The translations under genes were made by a program, and so were the position numbers. The notes under the pieces were generated by a model that saw only the letters and a list, made by a program, of their open reading frames with translations, did not search any database and was not told the DNA's origin. Positions 1 through 8,472 of a DNA stretch of 56,455 bases are shown here, piece by piece. This DNA comes from Halieaceae bacterium UBA4452 (GTDB taxonomy: Bacteria; Pseudomonadota; Gammaproteobacteria; Pseudomonadales; Halieaceae). The number at the start of each line of letters is the position of its first letter. The first letter of the stretch is position 1. The stretch covers positions 40,620 through 97,074 of the forward strand of contig DGPA01000005.1 of the NCBI GenBank assembly GCA_002389505.1, in the 5' to 3' direction.

Positions 1-864
1 AACACCGCGCCCTGCTTCTCGGATCCTAGCCAATGCTTCCCCGGCACCGGCGTTCAATATAATGATGATATCTCAGACAATCTATGGGCTGGAAAACTCC
101 AGTTAACCTACGACGTGTCTGACGATTTGATGATTTATGGCGGCGTCAATCGTGGTGTCAAAGCGGGTAGCTATAATGCGCCGCTGTTGGGTGCTTACTT
201 TGGTTCAGGGGGTGACGCAGGACTACCCTATGACTCCGAGGTGCTGACCAGTTATGAAGGTGGCTTCAAAGCCACACTGGGTGGCGGTACTACGCGAATC
301 AACGGCAGTGCCTTTTACTACGACTATGCCGACTATCAGGCGTTTCTCTTTGTCGGCGTAGGTGGCGTTGTTATCAACAAAGACGCCGATAACTACGGCG
401 TTGAGCTAGAAATTCAAACGACCCCAGTCGAGGGTCTCGATATTATTGTGTCAGGCTCCTATTTTGACGCAACCGTGAAAGATGTTTCACTGCGCAATGG
501 TTCGCCATTACCTGCTAGCGACGTTGACCCCACCTATGCGCCCGAATTTCAGGCGACTGGGCTCGTGCGTTATGGTTTTGACGCCTTTAGCGGACGCATG
601 GCTATTCAGGCCGATGTCAGCTACTCCGATGAGTACTATTACAATCTACGCAACTTCGACGCTGACAAATTTCCGAGCTACACAGTCGTCAATGCCCAGC
701 TAAGCTATGCGGTTAATGACTGGCTGGCAACCCTCGCTGTTCGCAACTTGACCGATGAGCGTCCTGGGGTTCAAGGCTTTGATCTGGCTACCCTGTGTGG
801 TTGTAATGAAGTGGCCTACAAAGCGCCACGGTACGTCGCCTTCAGTGTCCGCAAAGATTTCTAA
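1..864 (+). CDS. TonB-dependent receptor, C-terminal part (5' end outside window)
   Basis: The frame is open from the first base and ends in TAA at 862-864, so this is the 3' part of a longer gene. The 287 visible residues alternate short hydrophobic/aromatic strands with Gly/Asn/Asp-rich turns, as in the outer-membrane barrel of TonB-dependent receptors. The protein ends in the run AFSVRKDF, with a terminal Phe as is usual for outer-membrane barrels. The N-terminal plug and TonB box are not in the window, so the ligand cannot be inferred from the receptor itself. The stop overlaps the next start by one base (TAATG), which suggests co-transcription with the small subunit and GMC oxidoreductase behind it. 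A plausible role is uptake of the compound those enzymes oxidise. Confidence 0.9.
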   Translation, partial: NTAPCFSDPSQCFPGTGVQYNDDISDNLWAGKLQLTYDVSDDLMIYGGVNRGVKAGSYNAPLLGAYFGSGGDAGLPYDSEVLTSYEGGFKATLGGGTTRINGSAFYYDYADYQAFLFVGVGGVVINKDADNYGVELEIQTTPVEGLDIIVSGSYFDATVKDVSLRNGSPLPASDVDPTYAPEFQATGLVRYGFDAFSGRMAIQADVSYSDEYYYNLRNFDADKFPSYTVVNAQLSYAVNDWLATLAVRNLTDERPGVQGFDLATLCGCNEVAYKAPRYVAFSVRKDF

Positions 865-1397
865 TGACCGCAGACACCACACGGCGTCAGCTACTCGCCG
901 GGGGCGCTGCCCTCGGCTGGTTTTGTATTAATGGCAGTTGGCTACAGTCTACGCCTGCCCAGGCGCAAGCCGACGGCTTTGCTCCACAGCATTTAAGTGT
1001 CGCGCAATGTTCGGCCATGAATGTGATCGCCGATGCCCTCGTGCCCGGCGCCCACGTGGCGGGTATCGCTGCCTACATCGATAGTCAACTCAGTGCGAAG
1101 AACGATTCATTACTCTTAGTGAAATACCTCGGTGTACCGACTACAGCACAAAGCGGCTTTTATCGGCCCGCGTTGGACAGTTGCATTCGCCTGCTGGCGG
1201 CAGATGGTATGACGCCGCAGTTGGCATTAACCGCTATGGGGGAAGATGCCGTGTCCGACTGGCAGGGGCCTCCAGCCAGCTTCTTTTCCTTTGTGCTCAG
1301 GGCTGACGCCCTCGATGTCGTCTATGGCACCGAGCAGGGATTTGCCCGCTTAGATATTCCTTATCGAGCTCACATAACACCCAAAAAACCCTGGTGA
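864..1397 (+). CDS. Gluconate 2-dehydrogenase subunit 3-like protein with Tat signal
   Basis: This 177-residue protein starts with a twin-arginine signal: TRRQLL at residues 6-11, a hydrophobic stretch and an AQA-type cleavage site near residue 36. It should be exported folded by the Tat pathway. The mature part matches the small-subunit family that accompanies GMC-type flavin dehydrogenases (gluconate 2-dehydrogenase subunit 3 family), including the C-terminal pattern DVVYGTEQGFARL then PYRAHI. The start overlaps the upstream receptor stop by one base and the stop overlaps the GMC gene by four bases (GTGA), so the three look translationally coupled. Family knowledge says the small subunit helps mature or export the flavoprotein. 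That role here is inferred. Confidence 0.83.
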   Translation: MTADTTRRQLLAGGAALGWFCINGSWLQSTPAQAQADGFAPQHLSVAQCSAMNVIADALVPGAHVAGIAAYIDSQLSAKNDSLLLVKYLGVPTTAQSGFYRPALDSCIRLLAADGMTPQLALTAMGEDAVSDWQGPPASFFSFVLRADALDVVYGTEQGFARLDIPYRAHITPKKPW

Positions 1398-2947
1398 GTA
1401 ACGCGTTGTCTACCGATACCGTGATTGTCGGCGCCGGCGCTGCAGGCTTGCTGCTCGCTGCACGTCTGGCGGAATCTGGGCGACGGGTCACGGTGCTAGA
1501 AGCCGGTCCTAAGCGTAGCACCGACGACTTGATTAGCTCACAAATTTGGGCGAGGCGACTCAAATGGTCTGGCCCTCAGGTTGAAGAATTGGGTGATCAC
1601 AAAGTGGGTCATGCCTTCAACGCAGGCTTTGGCACCGGTGGCTCAGCGCTCCACCATTACGGCGTATGGCTGCGATTGCATCCGGGGGATTTTCGCGTCG
1701 CCTCTGACCACGGCGTCGGCTTGGATTGGCCTATTGACTATCAAACCCTACAGCCCCACTACGATAAAATACAATCAGAAGTTGGACTCAGCGGCGATGC
1801 CGACGCGGAAATATGGCGACCCGAAGGCGCGGCCTATCCTATGCCGCCCATGCCGCTGTTTGCGCAGGCGCGTATCCTGCAAAAAGGCTTCGAAAAAACG
1901 GGTCGGCGGACCGCGCCGTTGCCACTTGCCATTAACAGCCAACCCTACCAGGGTAGAGCCGCCTGCCAGTTCGATGGCTGGTGTGATGCGGGCTGTCCAA
2001 TTGGCGCGTTGGCTAACCCGCTGGTAACCCACTTACCACGAGCCCAAAAAGCTGGGGTCCAGTTTGAGCACAACGCCTTGGTGAGTCGCGTATTACGGGA
2101 CCCCAACAAGGCCGCACGCATTCGTGGCGTTGAGTATTTTCAAGGTGGCGAACGGCACACCATTACTGCCAAAGACGTCATTATTGCTGCGTTTACCGTC
2201 CAATCCGCGCGCATTTTATTGAGCTCTGCGGCAGACACCACCCCAGCACCCGGTAACCGCTTCGACCAGTTGGGTCGCTATCTGACCTCTCATCCCGCGG
2301 CCACAGTCTTTGGCTTATTCGATGAACCCACCTACCCCCACCAAGGGGTCTCGGGCGGACAGTTACTCAGCCATGACGATTATGACAACAAACAACAGGG
2401 CAATGGTTTTGGCTCTTCTCAATGGCTGATTGCCCATGCCATCAAGCCCCATGATCTGCTGGGCTATGGCACCGGACGTCCAGATATTGTTGGCAACCAG
2501 CTCGAGCCGTGGCTTCAGGATGCGGCTCAGCATTTAGCCAACATGACCTTAGTCGTTGAGGACATTGCTGCACCCAACAACCGTGTCACTCTGAGCGATG
2601 CCACAGACACCCATGGGATAGCGCTCGCTCGCACTGAACACAATCTAGATGCCAGAACGGCGAGACTATGGCAGCAACGCATCGATGAAGGTCAAGAGAT
2701 TATGCGCGCAGCACGGGCTAGGGAAGTCTGGCATGGGCCGCGAGTGGCCATGCATATTATGGGTGGTACCGTCATGGGTAAGGATGAGCAGCAGTCAGTC
2801 ACCGATAGCTTTGGCCGGGTCCATGACACCGACAATCTCTATGTGTCCGGACCCAGCTTGTTCCCCAGCAGTGGCGCTGTGAATCCCACCTTCACTCTCT
2901 CAGCTATCGCGTCTCGACAGGCTGAGCACCTCATTACTCAGCAATGA
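1394..2947 (+). CDS. GMC-family FAD-dependent oxidoreductase (dehydrogenase large subunit)
   Basis: A 517-residue GMC (glucose-methanol-choline) flavoprotein. The FAD dinucleotide-binding motif GAGAAG is at residues 13-18 and is followed by VLEAG near residue 36. The C-terminal half has the family pattern HIMGGTVMG near residue 455 and VNPTFTLSAIA near residue 495, which hold the active-site His and Asn region. A Cys-rich segment, CQFDGWCDAGC near residues 191-201, is typical of the subgroup paired with a Tat-exported small subunit. The protein has no signal peptide of its own, so export by hitchhiking on the upstream subunit is likely. It starts at GTG, overlapping the previous stop by four bases. 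The substrate, an alcohol or sugar-like compound, cannot be named. Confidence 0.88.
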   Translation: MSNALSTDTVIVGAGAAGLLLAARLAESGRRVTVLEAGPKRSTDDLISSQIWARRLKWSGPQVEELGDHKVGHAFNAGFGTGGSALHHYGVWLRLHPGDFRVASDHGVGLDWPIDYQTLQPHYDKIQSEVGLSGDADAEIWRPEGAAYPMPPMPLFAQARILQKGFEKTGRRTAPLPLAINSQPYQGRAACQFDGWCDAGCPIGALANPLVTHLPRAQKAGVQFEHNALVSRVLRDPNKAARIRGVEYFQGGERHTITAKDVIIAAFTVQSARILLSSAADTTPAPGNRFDQLGRYLTSHPAATVFGLFDEPTYPHQGVSGGQLLSHDDYDNKQQGNGFGSSQWLIAHAIKPHDLLGYGTGRPDIVGNQLEPWLQDAAQHLANMTLVVEDIAAPNNRVTLSDATDTHGIALARTEHNLDARTARLWQQRIDEGQEIMRAARAREVWHGPRVAMHIMGGTVMGKDEQQSVTDSFGRVHDTDNLYVSGPSLFPSSGAVNPTFTLSAIASRQAEHLITQQ

Positions 2948-3055
2948 TCGTATTACCACCCGCTGAGTGCTGAGCGCATGTTGTTACGCTACACGGCGAG
3001 TTTTTGAGGCTAGATAACCCCCCAGAACGCGAGCTGTTGTTAACCTGTATGGCCC

Positions 3056-3081
3056 AAACGGGAACACATTCACCGTTTTTT
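3056..3081 (+). terminator. Weak intrinsic-terminator-like hairpin after the GMC gene
   Basis: AAACGG (3056-3061) and CCGTTT (3073-3078) form a 6-bp stem with an 11-nt loop, and the T run continues to 3081. It lies about 110 bases after the GMC oxidoreductase stop and before the gcdH promoter, where a terminator is expected. The stem is short and half A-T, so function is uncertain. Confidence 0.35.
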
Positions 3082-3107
3082 CTCTCGGCTGCATGGGTTG
3101 GATTTGG

Positions 3108-3136
3108 TTGCGCACCTACATTTGCTACACTTATAT
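3108..3136 (+). promoter_or_regulatory. Candidate sigma70 promoter for gcdH
   Basis: TTGCGC at 3108-3113 and TTATAT at 3131-3136 are separated by 17 bases, and the surroundings are A/T-rich. The gcdH start at 3196 lies about 55 bases downstream of the predicted initiation point. The -35 box is a fair match and the -10 box moderate. No operator was recognised. Confidence 0.35.
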
Positions 3137-3195
3137 TTTAGGCTTAAAATATTATGTTGAGGGCACTGACTGCCTTCGGCCGGAGGACAGTCACC

Positions 3196-4380
3196 ATGGC
3201 AGGACAAACACGCTGGAGCAAACTCAATTGGCAAGACCCGTTTGAACTCGATGAACAATTGAGCGAAGAGCAGCGCATGGTGCGCGACAGCGCACGTGGC
3301 TACGCCCAAAACGAATTACTTCCCCGCGTAAAAGATGCTTATCGTACAGAAACCACTGATCCAGGTATTTTTCGCGAAATGGGTGAGATGGGCCTTCTAG
3401 GACCCACCATTGAAGGTTATGGCTGTCCCGGTGTCGACTACATCAGCTACGGCCTGATCGCGCGCGAAATTGAGCGTGTGGACTCAGGTTATCGATCCAT
3501 GCTGAGTGTCCAATCATCCCTGGTTATGTACCCTATTTATGCCTATGGTAACGACAGTCAACGGGATAAATATTTACCCAAACTCGCTACTGGCGAATGG
3601 ATTGGATGCTTCGGACTCACCGAGCCGGACCATGGTTCCGATCCGAGTGGCATGGTCACGCGAGCCCGTAGCGTGGACGGTGGTTACAGCGTTAGCGGGG
3701 CAAAGATGTGGATTTCAAACAGTCCATTGGCCGATGTTTTCATCGTGTGGGCCAAAACCGACGACGACATTATTCGCGGGTTCATTCTTGAAAAGGGAAT
3801 GTCCGGCCTCAGCGCCCCAAAAATAGAAGGCAAGCTCGCACTGCGTGCGTCGGTGACCGGTGAGATCGTTATGGATAATGTCTTCGTTCCCGAGGAAAAC
3901 CTTCTGCCCAATGTGCAGGGCCTTAAAGGTCCCTTTGGCTGCCTCAATAACGCCCGTTACGGCATCGCTTGGGGCGTCCTCGGTGCCGCCGAGACATGCT
4001 GGCATACCGCCCGACAATATACTCTGGATCGTCAGCAATTCGGTCGGCCTCTTGCTGCGAATCAACTCATTCAGCTCAAGCTCGCCGATATGCAAACAGA
4101 GATTGCTCTGGGCTTGCAAAGCTGCTTCAGAGCGGGACAGCTGCTTTCAGCGGGAGAAATATCGCCCGATTTAATCAGTCTGATTAAACGCAACTCCTGT
4201 GGCAAAGCCCTCGATATAGCGCGTAAATCCCGGGACATGCTTGGGGGTAACGGTATTTCAGATGACTACCCGGTGATGCGTCACATGATGAATCTTGAAG
4301 TGGTCAATACCTATGAAGGCACCCACGACATTCATGCGCTTATCTTGGGCCGAAGCCAGACCGATATTCCCGCTTTTTAA
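3196..4380 (+). CDS. gcdH: Glutaryl-CoA dehydrogenase
   Basis: This acyl-CoA dehydrogenase-family flavoprotein of 394 residues oxidises and decarboxylates glutaryl-CoA to crotonyl-CoA in lysine, tryptophan and dicarboxylate breakdown. Subfamily marks are the N-terminal pattern NWQDPFELDEQL, GYRSMLSVQSSL with Arg100 (equivalent to the substrate-carboxylate-binding Arg of known enzymes), and TYEGTHDIHALILGR near the C terminus with the catalytic-base Glu at about residue 374. An earlier ATG at 3154 would add 14 residues. The ATG at 3196 is preferred because GGAGG at 3182-3186 lies nine bases upstream and family proteins start there. It stands alone, with its own promoter candidate upstream. Confidence 0.93.
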   Translation: MAGQTRWSKLNWQDPFELDEQLSEEQRMVRDSARGYAQNELLPRVKDAYRTETTDPGIFREMGEMGLLGPTIEGYGCPGVDYISYGLIAREIERVDSGYRSMLSVQSSLVMYPIYAYGNDSQRDKYLPKLATGEWIGCFGLTEPDHGSDPSGMVTRARSVDGGYSVSGAKMWISNSPLADVFIVWAKTDDDIIRGFILEKGMSGLSAPKIEGKLALRASVTGEIVMDNVFVPEENLLPNVQGLKGPFGCLNNARYGIAWGVLGAAETCWHTARQYTLDRQQFGRPLAANQLIQLKLADMQTEIALGLQSCFRAGQLLSAGEISPDLISLIKRNSCGKALDIARKSRDMLGGNGISDDYPVMRHMMNLEVVNTYEGTHDIHALILGRSQTDIPAF

Positions 4381-4384
4381 GTGG

Positions 4385-4615
4385 GTGGGGGCCGCTGCTG
4401 GTGCTGAGTTGGTATTAGGGTTTAGCCATGTGGCCACCAGTGGTTCAGTGGCGACAGCACCGCTATTCGCCATCGTCAATCACATCGCCCTATGGTTCGA
4501 TGACAGACTCAAAGAAAAGCTGCGGAGTCAAACCATGCACCGCTGGAGCCTGATCGGTATCGCCGCGCTAGTGCTATTTGCGCTCGCTTACTTCGTTATT
4601 CGATTGACCCACTAA
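4385..4615 (+). CDS. Possible small membrane protein
   Basis: The frame behind gcdH encodes about 76 residues from a GTG at 4385: a hydrophobic N-terminal half, a charged middle (WFDDRLKEKLRS) and a strong C-terminal membrane segment (SLIGIAALVLFALAYFVI). The pattern of a TSG turn, a hydrophobic helix and then a charged D/R/K patch loosely recalls small DUF2061-type membrane proteins, but I cannot assign it. The frame is open further upstream to an ATG at 4295 inside gcdH. No good ribosome binding site is visible for either start. The 3' end overlaps the convergent transglutaminase gene by 20 bases. It may be real or chance. Confidence 0.38.
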   Translation: MGAAAGAELVLGFSHVATSGSVATAPLFAIVNHIALWFDDRLKEKLRSQTMHRWSLIGIAALVLFALAYFVIRLTH

Positions 4616-6536
4616 CCGGCGCATAAAGCCTGACTGCTAATTTTTCCAGCTCAATAACTAAGGGATCATTCGCTGCCAACTGAGCCTCCACTCGCGTTAA
4701 AAAATGCAGCGGAGTTTCTCCTATTTGTCGGTCAATGCCACGACGAGCCAAAATCCGGCATAGTGCCGCGAATGCTTTTTCAGTTGGCAGCCGGTCACTA
4801 CTGCGCCGGCTCCGAGTCATCCACCAGGTCAACGGACCAAGGATGGCTATCCAACTACCGAGCAGCGCCGCAACAAACCAACCTACCTTAATCTCGCCAA
4901 ACCATAATTTCAGTAAATTGATTTGCTCCCCGCTGTCGAAACCGACGATAAAGCTTTGCCAGCGCCAGGCAGCAGCGTCGTAACGTAATCTTAGCCAGTT
5001 GATAATACTGACGTTCCGAAAACGATAGGCCGATAACAGCGAATCCGTCAAGAACCGCTCCTCCTCCGCCAAAGCACTCTCAAGGCCCAACTCGATCCTC
5101 GCTGGTGAAACAGCAGCAGTGGGATCAACACGGACCCAACCTCGATTCTCGAGCCAAATTTCAGTCCACGCATGCGCATCAAACTGACGAACCACTAACG
5201 TATTGTTGACATCGTTGACTTCTCCGCCTTGATATCCGCCAACTATGCGAGAAGGTATGCCAGCCATTCGCATTATCACAACAAAACTATAGGCATAGTG
5301 CTCACAGAAGCCACGTCGACTGTTAAATATGAACTGATCAACAAAATCATCGTCGCTGATAGCGGGTGGCTCTAGCGTGTAAAAGAAAGGCTGCTCTCGA
5401 AAATACCTGAGGACGCGTAGAATGAAATCATCGACGCCCTCGACAGCGGCTAACTGCTCGGCCACCCACGCCCGAGTTCGCGGATTTAACCCGGGAGGGA
5501 AGGCGAGCTCCGTTTCACGTCGCCATTGCGAGAGCACTGGCTGAAGCGCTGTGGGCTGCTGTGAAACCACCTTGTAGGAAAACGTACTTTCCAGTGGCTT
5601 GGCAACCGCCAAGCGAAAATCCCATGTTTCAAATACACCTCTGCTGTCACTTTCAGCATAGGGCAGTGCATACAGCCAATTCTGCATGCTGGGTTCCATA
5701 ATGACGTGATAATGTAAGGAATCACCCTCCAAGGTAGGTCGCTCCAGCTGTCGCTCGATCGCTGGATGATCCTTCCACTCCAAGGTCCGCCATGCACGAT
5801 TATCAAACTGGTTGAGTACCATGCCTCGCCAATACAGCTCTCGATTAGGTGGAATTGAGCCATCAAATTGAACGCGAAACGCCACCTCTGACGAACGCCC
5901 AAGGCGGGTAACATCACCCGGGCGAAGCACATCACTCATGCCGGTGGTTCCCTGCTGCGTTTTCGACGGAACACTCCACAAAGGATCAATGCGAGGAAAC
6001 AACACAAATAAAACCACCATCATCGGCATGGCAAGTCCGAGCATTCGCAGTGCCAGAAAACACTCACGACGACCAAGAGATGCCCCGGGCCGCTGATTGA
6101 TGGCGATGAGACTGATCACCAGCAGCAGCGTGCCGATCACGCCGTAAAGCATAGTGGGCAACTGTTGGTCATATAAGAATTGGGTCGTCATGATGAACAG
6201 CCCAAGGGACACTAAGACATAGCCATCTTTTACCCGAACCGACTCCACCCCTTTTAGTGCCGAAGCGACTAATAACAGCGCTACCATAGGGTCTAAACCA
6301 ACAAAGGTTTGATAGCTCACAATGACACTACCCCCCAACCCCAAACCCAACATCAAGCGCACGAGTTTATGGGGCATGTCTGCTCGATGTCGATACATCT
6401 GCAAACGCCAGAGTGCGGCGCCTGCATAGACCGCAAGAATCCACAGCGGTACTCGACTGAAGTGGGGTAGCGCGACATACAGCTGGCTGCCTATAAGCCA
6501 CCACAAAGCCTGCCGTGGTAAAAGTGACGAGGTCAT
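4596..6536 (-). CDS. TgpA-like membrane transglutaminase (DUF3488-transglutaminase-DUF4129 type)
   Basis: 646 residues. The N-terminal third (about residues 10-195) holds several hydrophobic membrane segments, followed by a periplasmic region with a transglutaminase-like core and a further membrane segment near residue 560. The papain-like triad is visible: Cys in RRGFCEHYAYSF (about 410), His in FDAHAWTE (about 455) and Asp in VRVDPTAA (about 469). In Pseudomonas aeruginosa the orthologous TgpA is important for viability and sits in the same MoxR-DUF58-transglutaminase arrangement. The start overlaps the DUF58 stop by four bases. It is the last gene of a three-gene operon on this strand, and its substrate is unknown. 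Confidence 0.9.
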   Translation of the reverse strand: MTSSLLPRQALWWLIGSQLYVALPHFSRVPLWILAVYAGAALWRLQMYRHRADMPHKLVRLMLGLGLGGSVIVSYQTFVGLDPMVALLLVASALKGVESVRVKDGYVLVSLGLFIMTTQFLYDQQLPTMLYGVIGTLLLVISLIAINQRPGASLGRRECFLALRMLGLAMPMMVVLFVLFPRIDPLWSVPSKTQQGTTGMSDVLRPGDVTRLGRSSEVAFRVQFDGSIPPNRELYWRGMVLNQFDNRAWRTLEWKDHPAIERQLERPTLEGDSLHYHVIMEPSMQNWLYALPYAESDSRGVFETWDFRLAVAKPLESTFSYKVVSQQPTALQPVLSQWRRETELAFPPGLNPRTRAWVAEQLAAVEGVDDFILRVLRYFREQPFFYTLEPPAISDDDFVDQFIFNSRRGFCEHYAYSFVVIMRMAGIPSRIVGGYQGGEVNDVNNTLVVRQFDAHAWTEIWLENRGWVRVDPTAAVSPARIELGLESALAEEERFLTDSLLSAYRFRNVSIINWLRLRYDAAAWRWQSFIVGFDSGEQINLLKLWFGEIKVGWFVAALLGSWIAILGPLTWWMTRSRRSSDRLPTEKAFAALCRILARRGIDRQIGETPLHFLTRVEAQLAANDPLVIELEKLAVRLYAPVSGSIE

Positions 6537-7513
6537 AGGTGGTACCCCGTTCCTGGAGGTTGCATGTCGTATAACGCGAGCGCGCGAAGGGTGACTTCCC
6601 GCTGACGATCGCCTGCCGCCAGCGGTATTTCCACATTCGGCAGGCGCAAGCCGTAGTCATCCCCCGACGCGTCTAATTGTATGATCCGCCAGCACAGCCA
6701 GGAGAGACGCTGCTCCGTATTTCCCCCATCGAAGTCGTTCCAGTCCAGCCAATGTTCCTCGCGGCTAGGGGCGCTAAATAACCGGGTTTGCAAGGCTTGA
6801 CCGCGAGCCCAAGCCCGCCAGTCAATATGACGCGCTGAATCCCCTACCTGATAGGCTCGAAAACCCGCCAAATCATCCAAACCGCTGCTATCGCTAGTGC
6901 CCAATGTGCCCTTCTCGTTGACAGAGATCAAAACATCAGGGGCGGGCAGCGGTTGGGGATATACCAATGCCTGACAATCAAAATACGCAAAGCTCCAGCA
7001 GCGCAGAAGACCCAGCGGATAAACCGATTCAATGCGTAACCTTGGTGGCAAGAAATAGCCGCGTTGGCCAACAGCCTGATGCAGCGTCACCGTGCGACCC
7101 TGCCCTGCCCCCACATCTACCACCTGTTCGGCATCGGGCCATAGCAAGCGGACGCTGTAGTGGCCAGCTCGCTTACCGCCCCCGCTCAAGCGTAGGGTAA
7201 AACCCGACTGCTGATACGCAAACACTGCTTCAGCAGCTACCGCAGTCATCGTCAACCCTAGCAAATTACCATGGGTGAAATGGACCGCGACAATGAACAG
7301 CATCGCTAACCAAAAAGTTAATCCGTACGCCATGTTGTTTTGATAGTTAATGGCCGTCAGTAACATAATCAACAGCGTCGCTAAGAAAAAAAACCCTGCC
7401 GCCGTTGGAAAAATAAATAATCGTCGCTGTTCCAGGGTGATGCTTCGGGCGGCGGGCAAACGCCGACTGAGCCAATTCCGATAGATACTGTAAAAGGCGC
7501 CCGTTAGCTTCAC
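6533..7513 (-). CDS. DUF58 domain protein
   Basis: 326 residues. Two hydrophobic segments near residues 30-75 suggest membrane anchoring, and the DUF58 core follows, with the signature GDSARHIDWRAWARG around residues 225-240 and LDDLAGFRAY just before it. DUF58 proteins are von Willebrand A-like partners of MoxR ATPases. Here the gene lies eight bases downstream of the MoxR gene and overlaps the transglutaminase gene by four bases, which supports a functional set. The biochemical role is not established. It probably couples the ATPase to a membrane or periplasmic client. Confidence 0.88.
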   Translation of the reverse strand: MKLTGAFYSIYRNWLSRRLPAARSITLEQRRLFIFPTAAGFFFLATLLIMLLTAINYQNNMAYGLTFWLAMLFIVAVHFTHGNLLGLTMTAVAAEAVFAYQQSGFTLRLSGGGKRAGHYSVRLLWPDAEQVVDVGAGQGRTVTLHQAVGQRGYFLPPRLRIESVYPLGLLRCWSFAYFDCQALVYPQPLPAPDVLISVNEKGTLGTSDSSGLDDLAGFRAYQVGDSARHIDWRAWARGQALQTRLFSAPSREEHWLDWNDFDGGNTEQRLSWLCWRIIQLDASGDDYGLRLPNVEIPLAAGDRQREVTLRALALYDMQPPGTGYHL

Positions 7514-7521
7514 CAGTCAGA

Positions 7522-8439
7522 CTACTCGGGTATGACGTCGACACTACGTTGCATTAATGCTACCAACGCGGCGCCATCGCCTGAATAATCAGCGCTGGGA
7601 ACTAATCGATGCGCGACAACGGACTCTATGACCGCTTGGACATCATCGGGCACGACATAATCGCGCCCCGCCATTAACGCCCAGGTACGCGCGCAGGCCA
7701 CCAGCGCTAACATTCCTCGGGGCGAAAGACCCATGGCGAATTCAGGCGCGTCTCGTGTGAACGCGGTTAGGCGTTGAACGTAAGCGATCAGACTATCGGA
7801 GAGCGCCACTGCATTAACAGAGCCGCGTATCTCTACCAGCTGCTGTGCATTCATACTGATCGGCAATTGGGCTAGACCACTCTGGTCCCCTCGTACCAAT
7901 AGCCGCCGCTCGGCCTCTGCGCTGGGGTAGCCGATGCTTAGGCGCATGAGAAAGCGATCGAGCTGGGATTCGGGAAGCGCATAAGTTCCCGATTGGTGAA
8001 TGGGGTTCTGGGTGGCAATGACAAAAAATGGGTTCGGTAAAGGCCGTGTCTGTCCATCGATACTCACTTGTGCCTCGGCCATCGCTTCTAGAAGTGCGCT
8101 CTGCGTTCGCGGTGTGGCCCGATTAATTTCATCTGCCAACAGGAGCTGATTGAAAATCGGTCCTGCTTGAAATTCAAAATCACTCCGTTCGCGATCAAAT
8201 ACCGACAGACCAAGAATGTCTGAGGGTAGTAAATCAGAGGTGAATTGCACTCGCCCAAAGCTCAGCCCCAAGCTGTGTGCCAACGCATGAGCTAAAGTGG
8301 TCTTGCCCATACCCGGCAGATCTTCTAGCAGTAAATGTCCGCCTGATAAAAGGCAACACAACGCCCGGCGCACCTCAAGTTCTTTGCCTAAGACCACCTC
8401 GCCAATATTAGCTACGGTTTGTTCGATCAGTGATTGCAC
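7522..8439 (-). CDS. MoxR-family AAA+ ATPase
   Basis: 305 residues with Walker A GMGKTT at 43-48, Walker B LLLADEIN with Asp-Glu at about 103-104, and FFVIATQNP as the sensor region, all typical of the MoxR subgroup of AAA+ ATPases. These act as chaperone-like proteins that help mature or activate clients, often with a DUF58/VWA partner such as the one encoded next. The start codon is GTG at 8437-8439. It is the first gene of the three-gene set and lies 33 bases after metZ on the same strand, so read-through from the metabolic block above is possible. Confidence 0.92.
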   Translation of the reverse strand: MQSLIEQTVANIGEVVLGKELEVRRALCCLLSGGHLLLEDLPGMGKTTLAHALAHSLGLSFGRVQFTSDLLPSDILGLSVFDRERSDFEFQAGPIFNQLLLADEINRATPRTQSALLEAMAEAQVSIDGQTRPLPNPFFVIATQNPIHQSGTYALPESQLDRFLMRLSIGYPSAEAERRLLVRGDQSGLAQLPISMNAQQLVEIRGSVNAVALSDSLIAYVQRLTAFTRDAPEFAMGLSPRGMLALVACARTWALMAGRDYVVPDDVQAVIESVVAHRLVPSADYSGDGAALVALMQRSVDVIPE

Positions 8440-8472
8440 TGAAAAGACGCCCCCTGCTCCGATATTGGTCTA

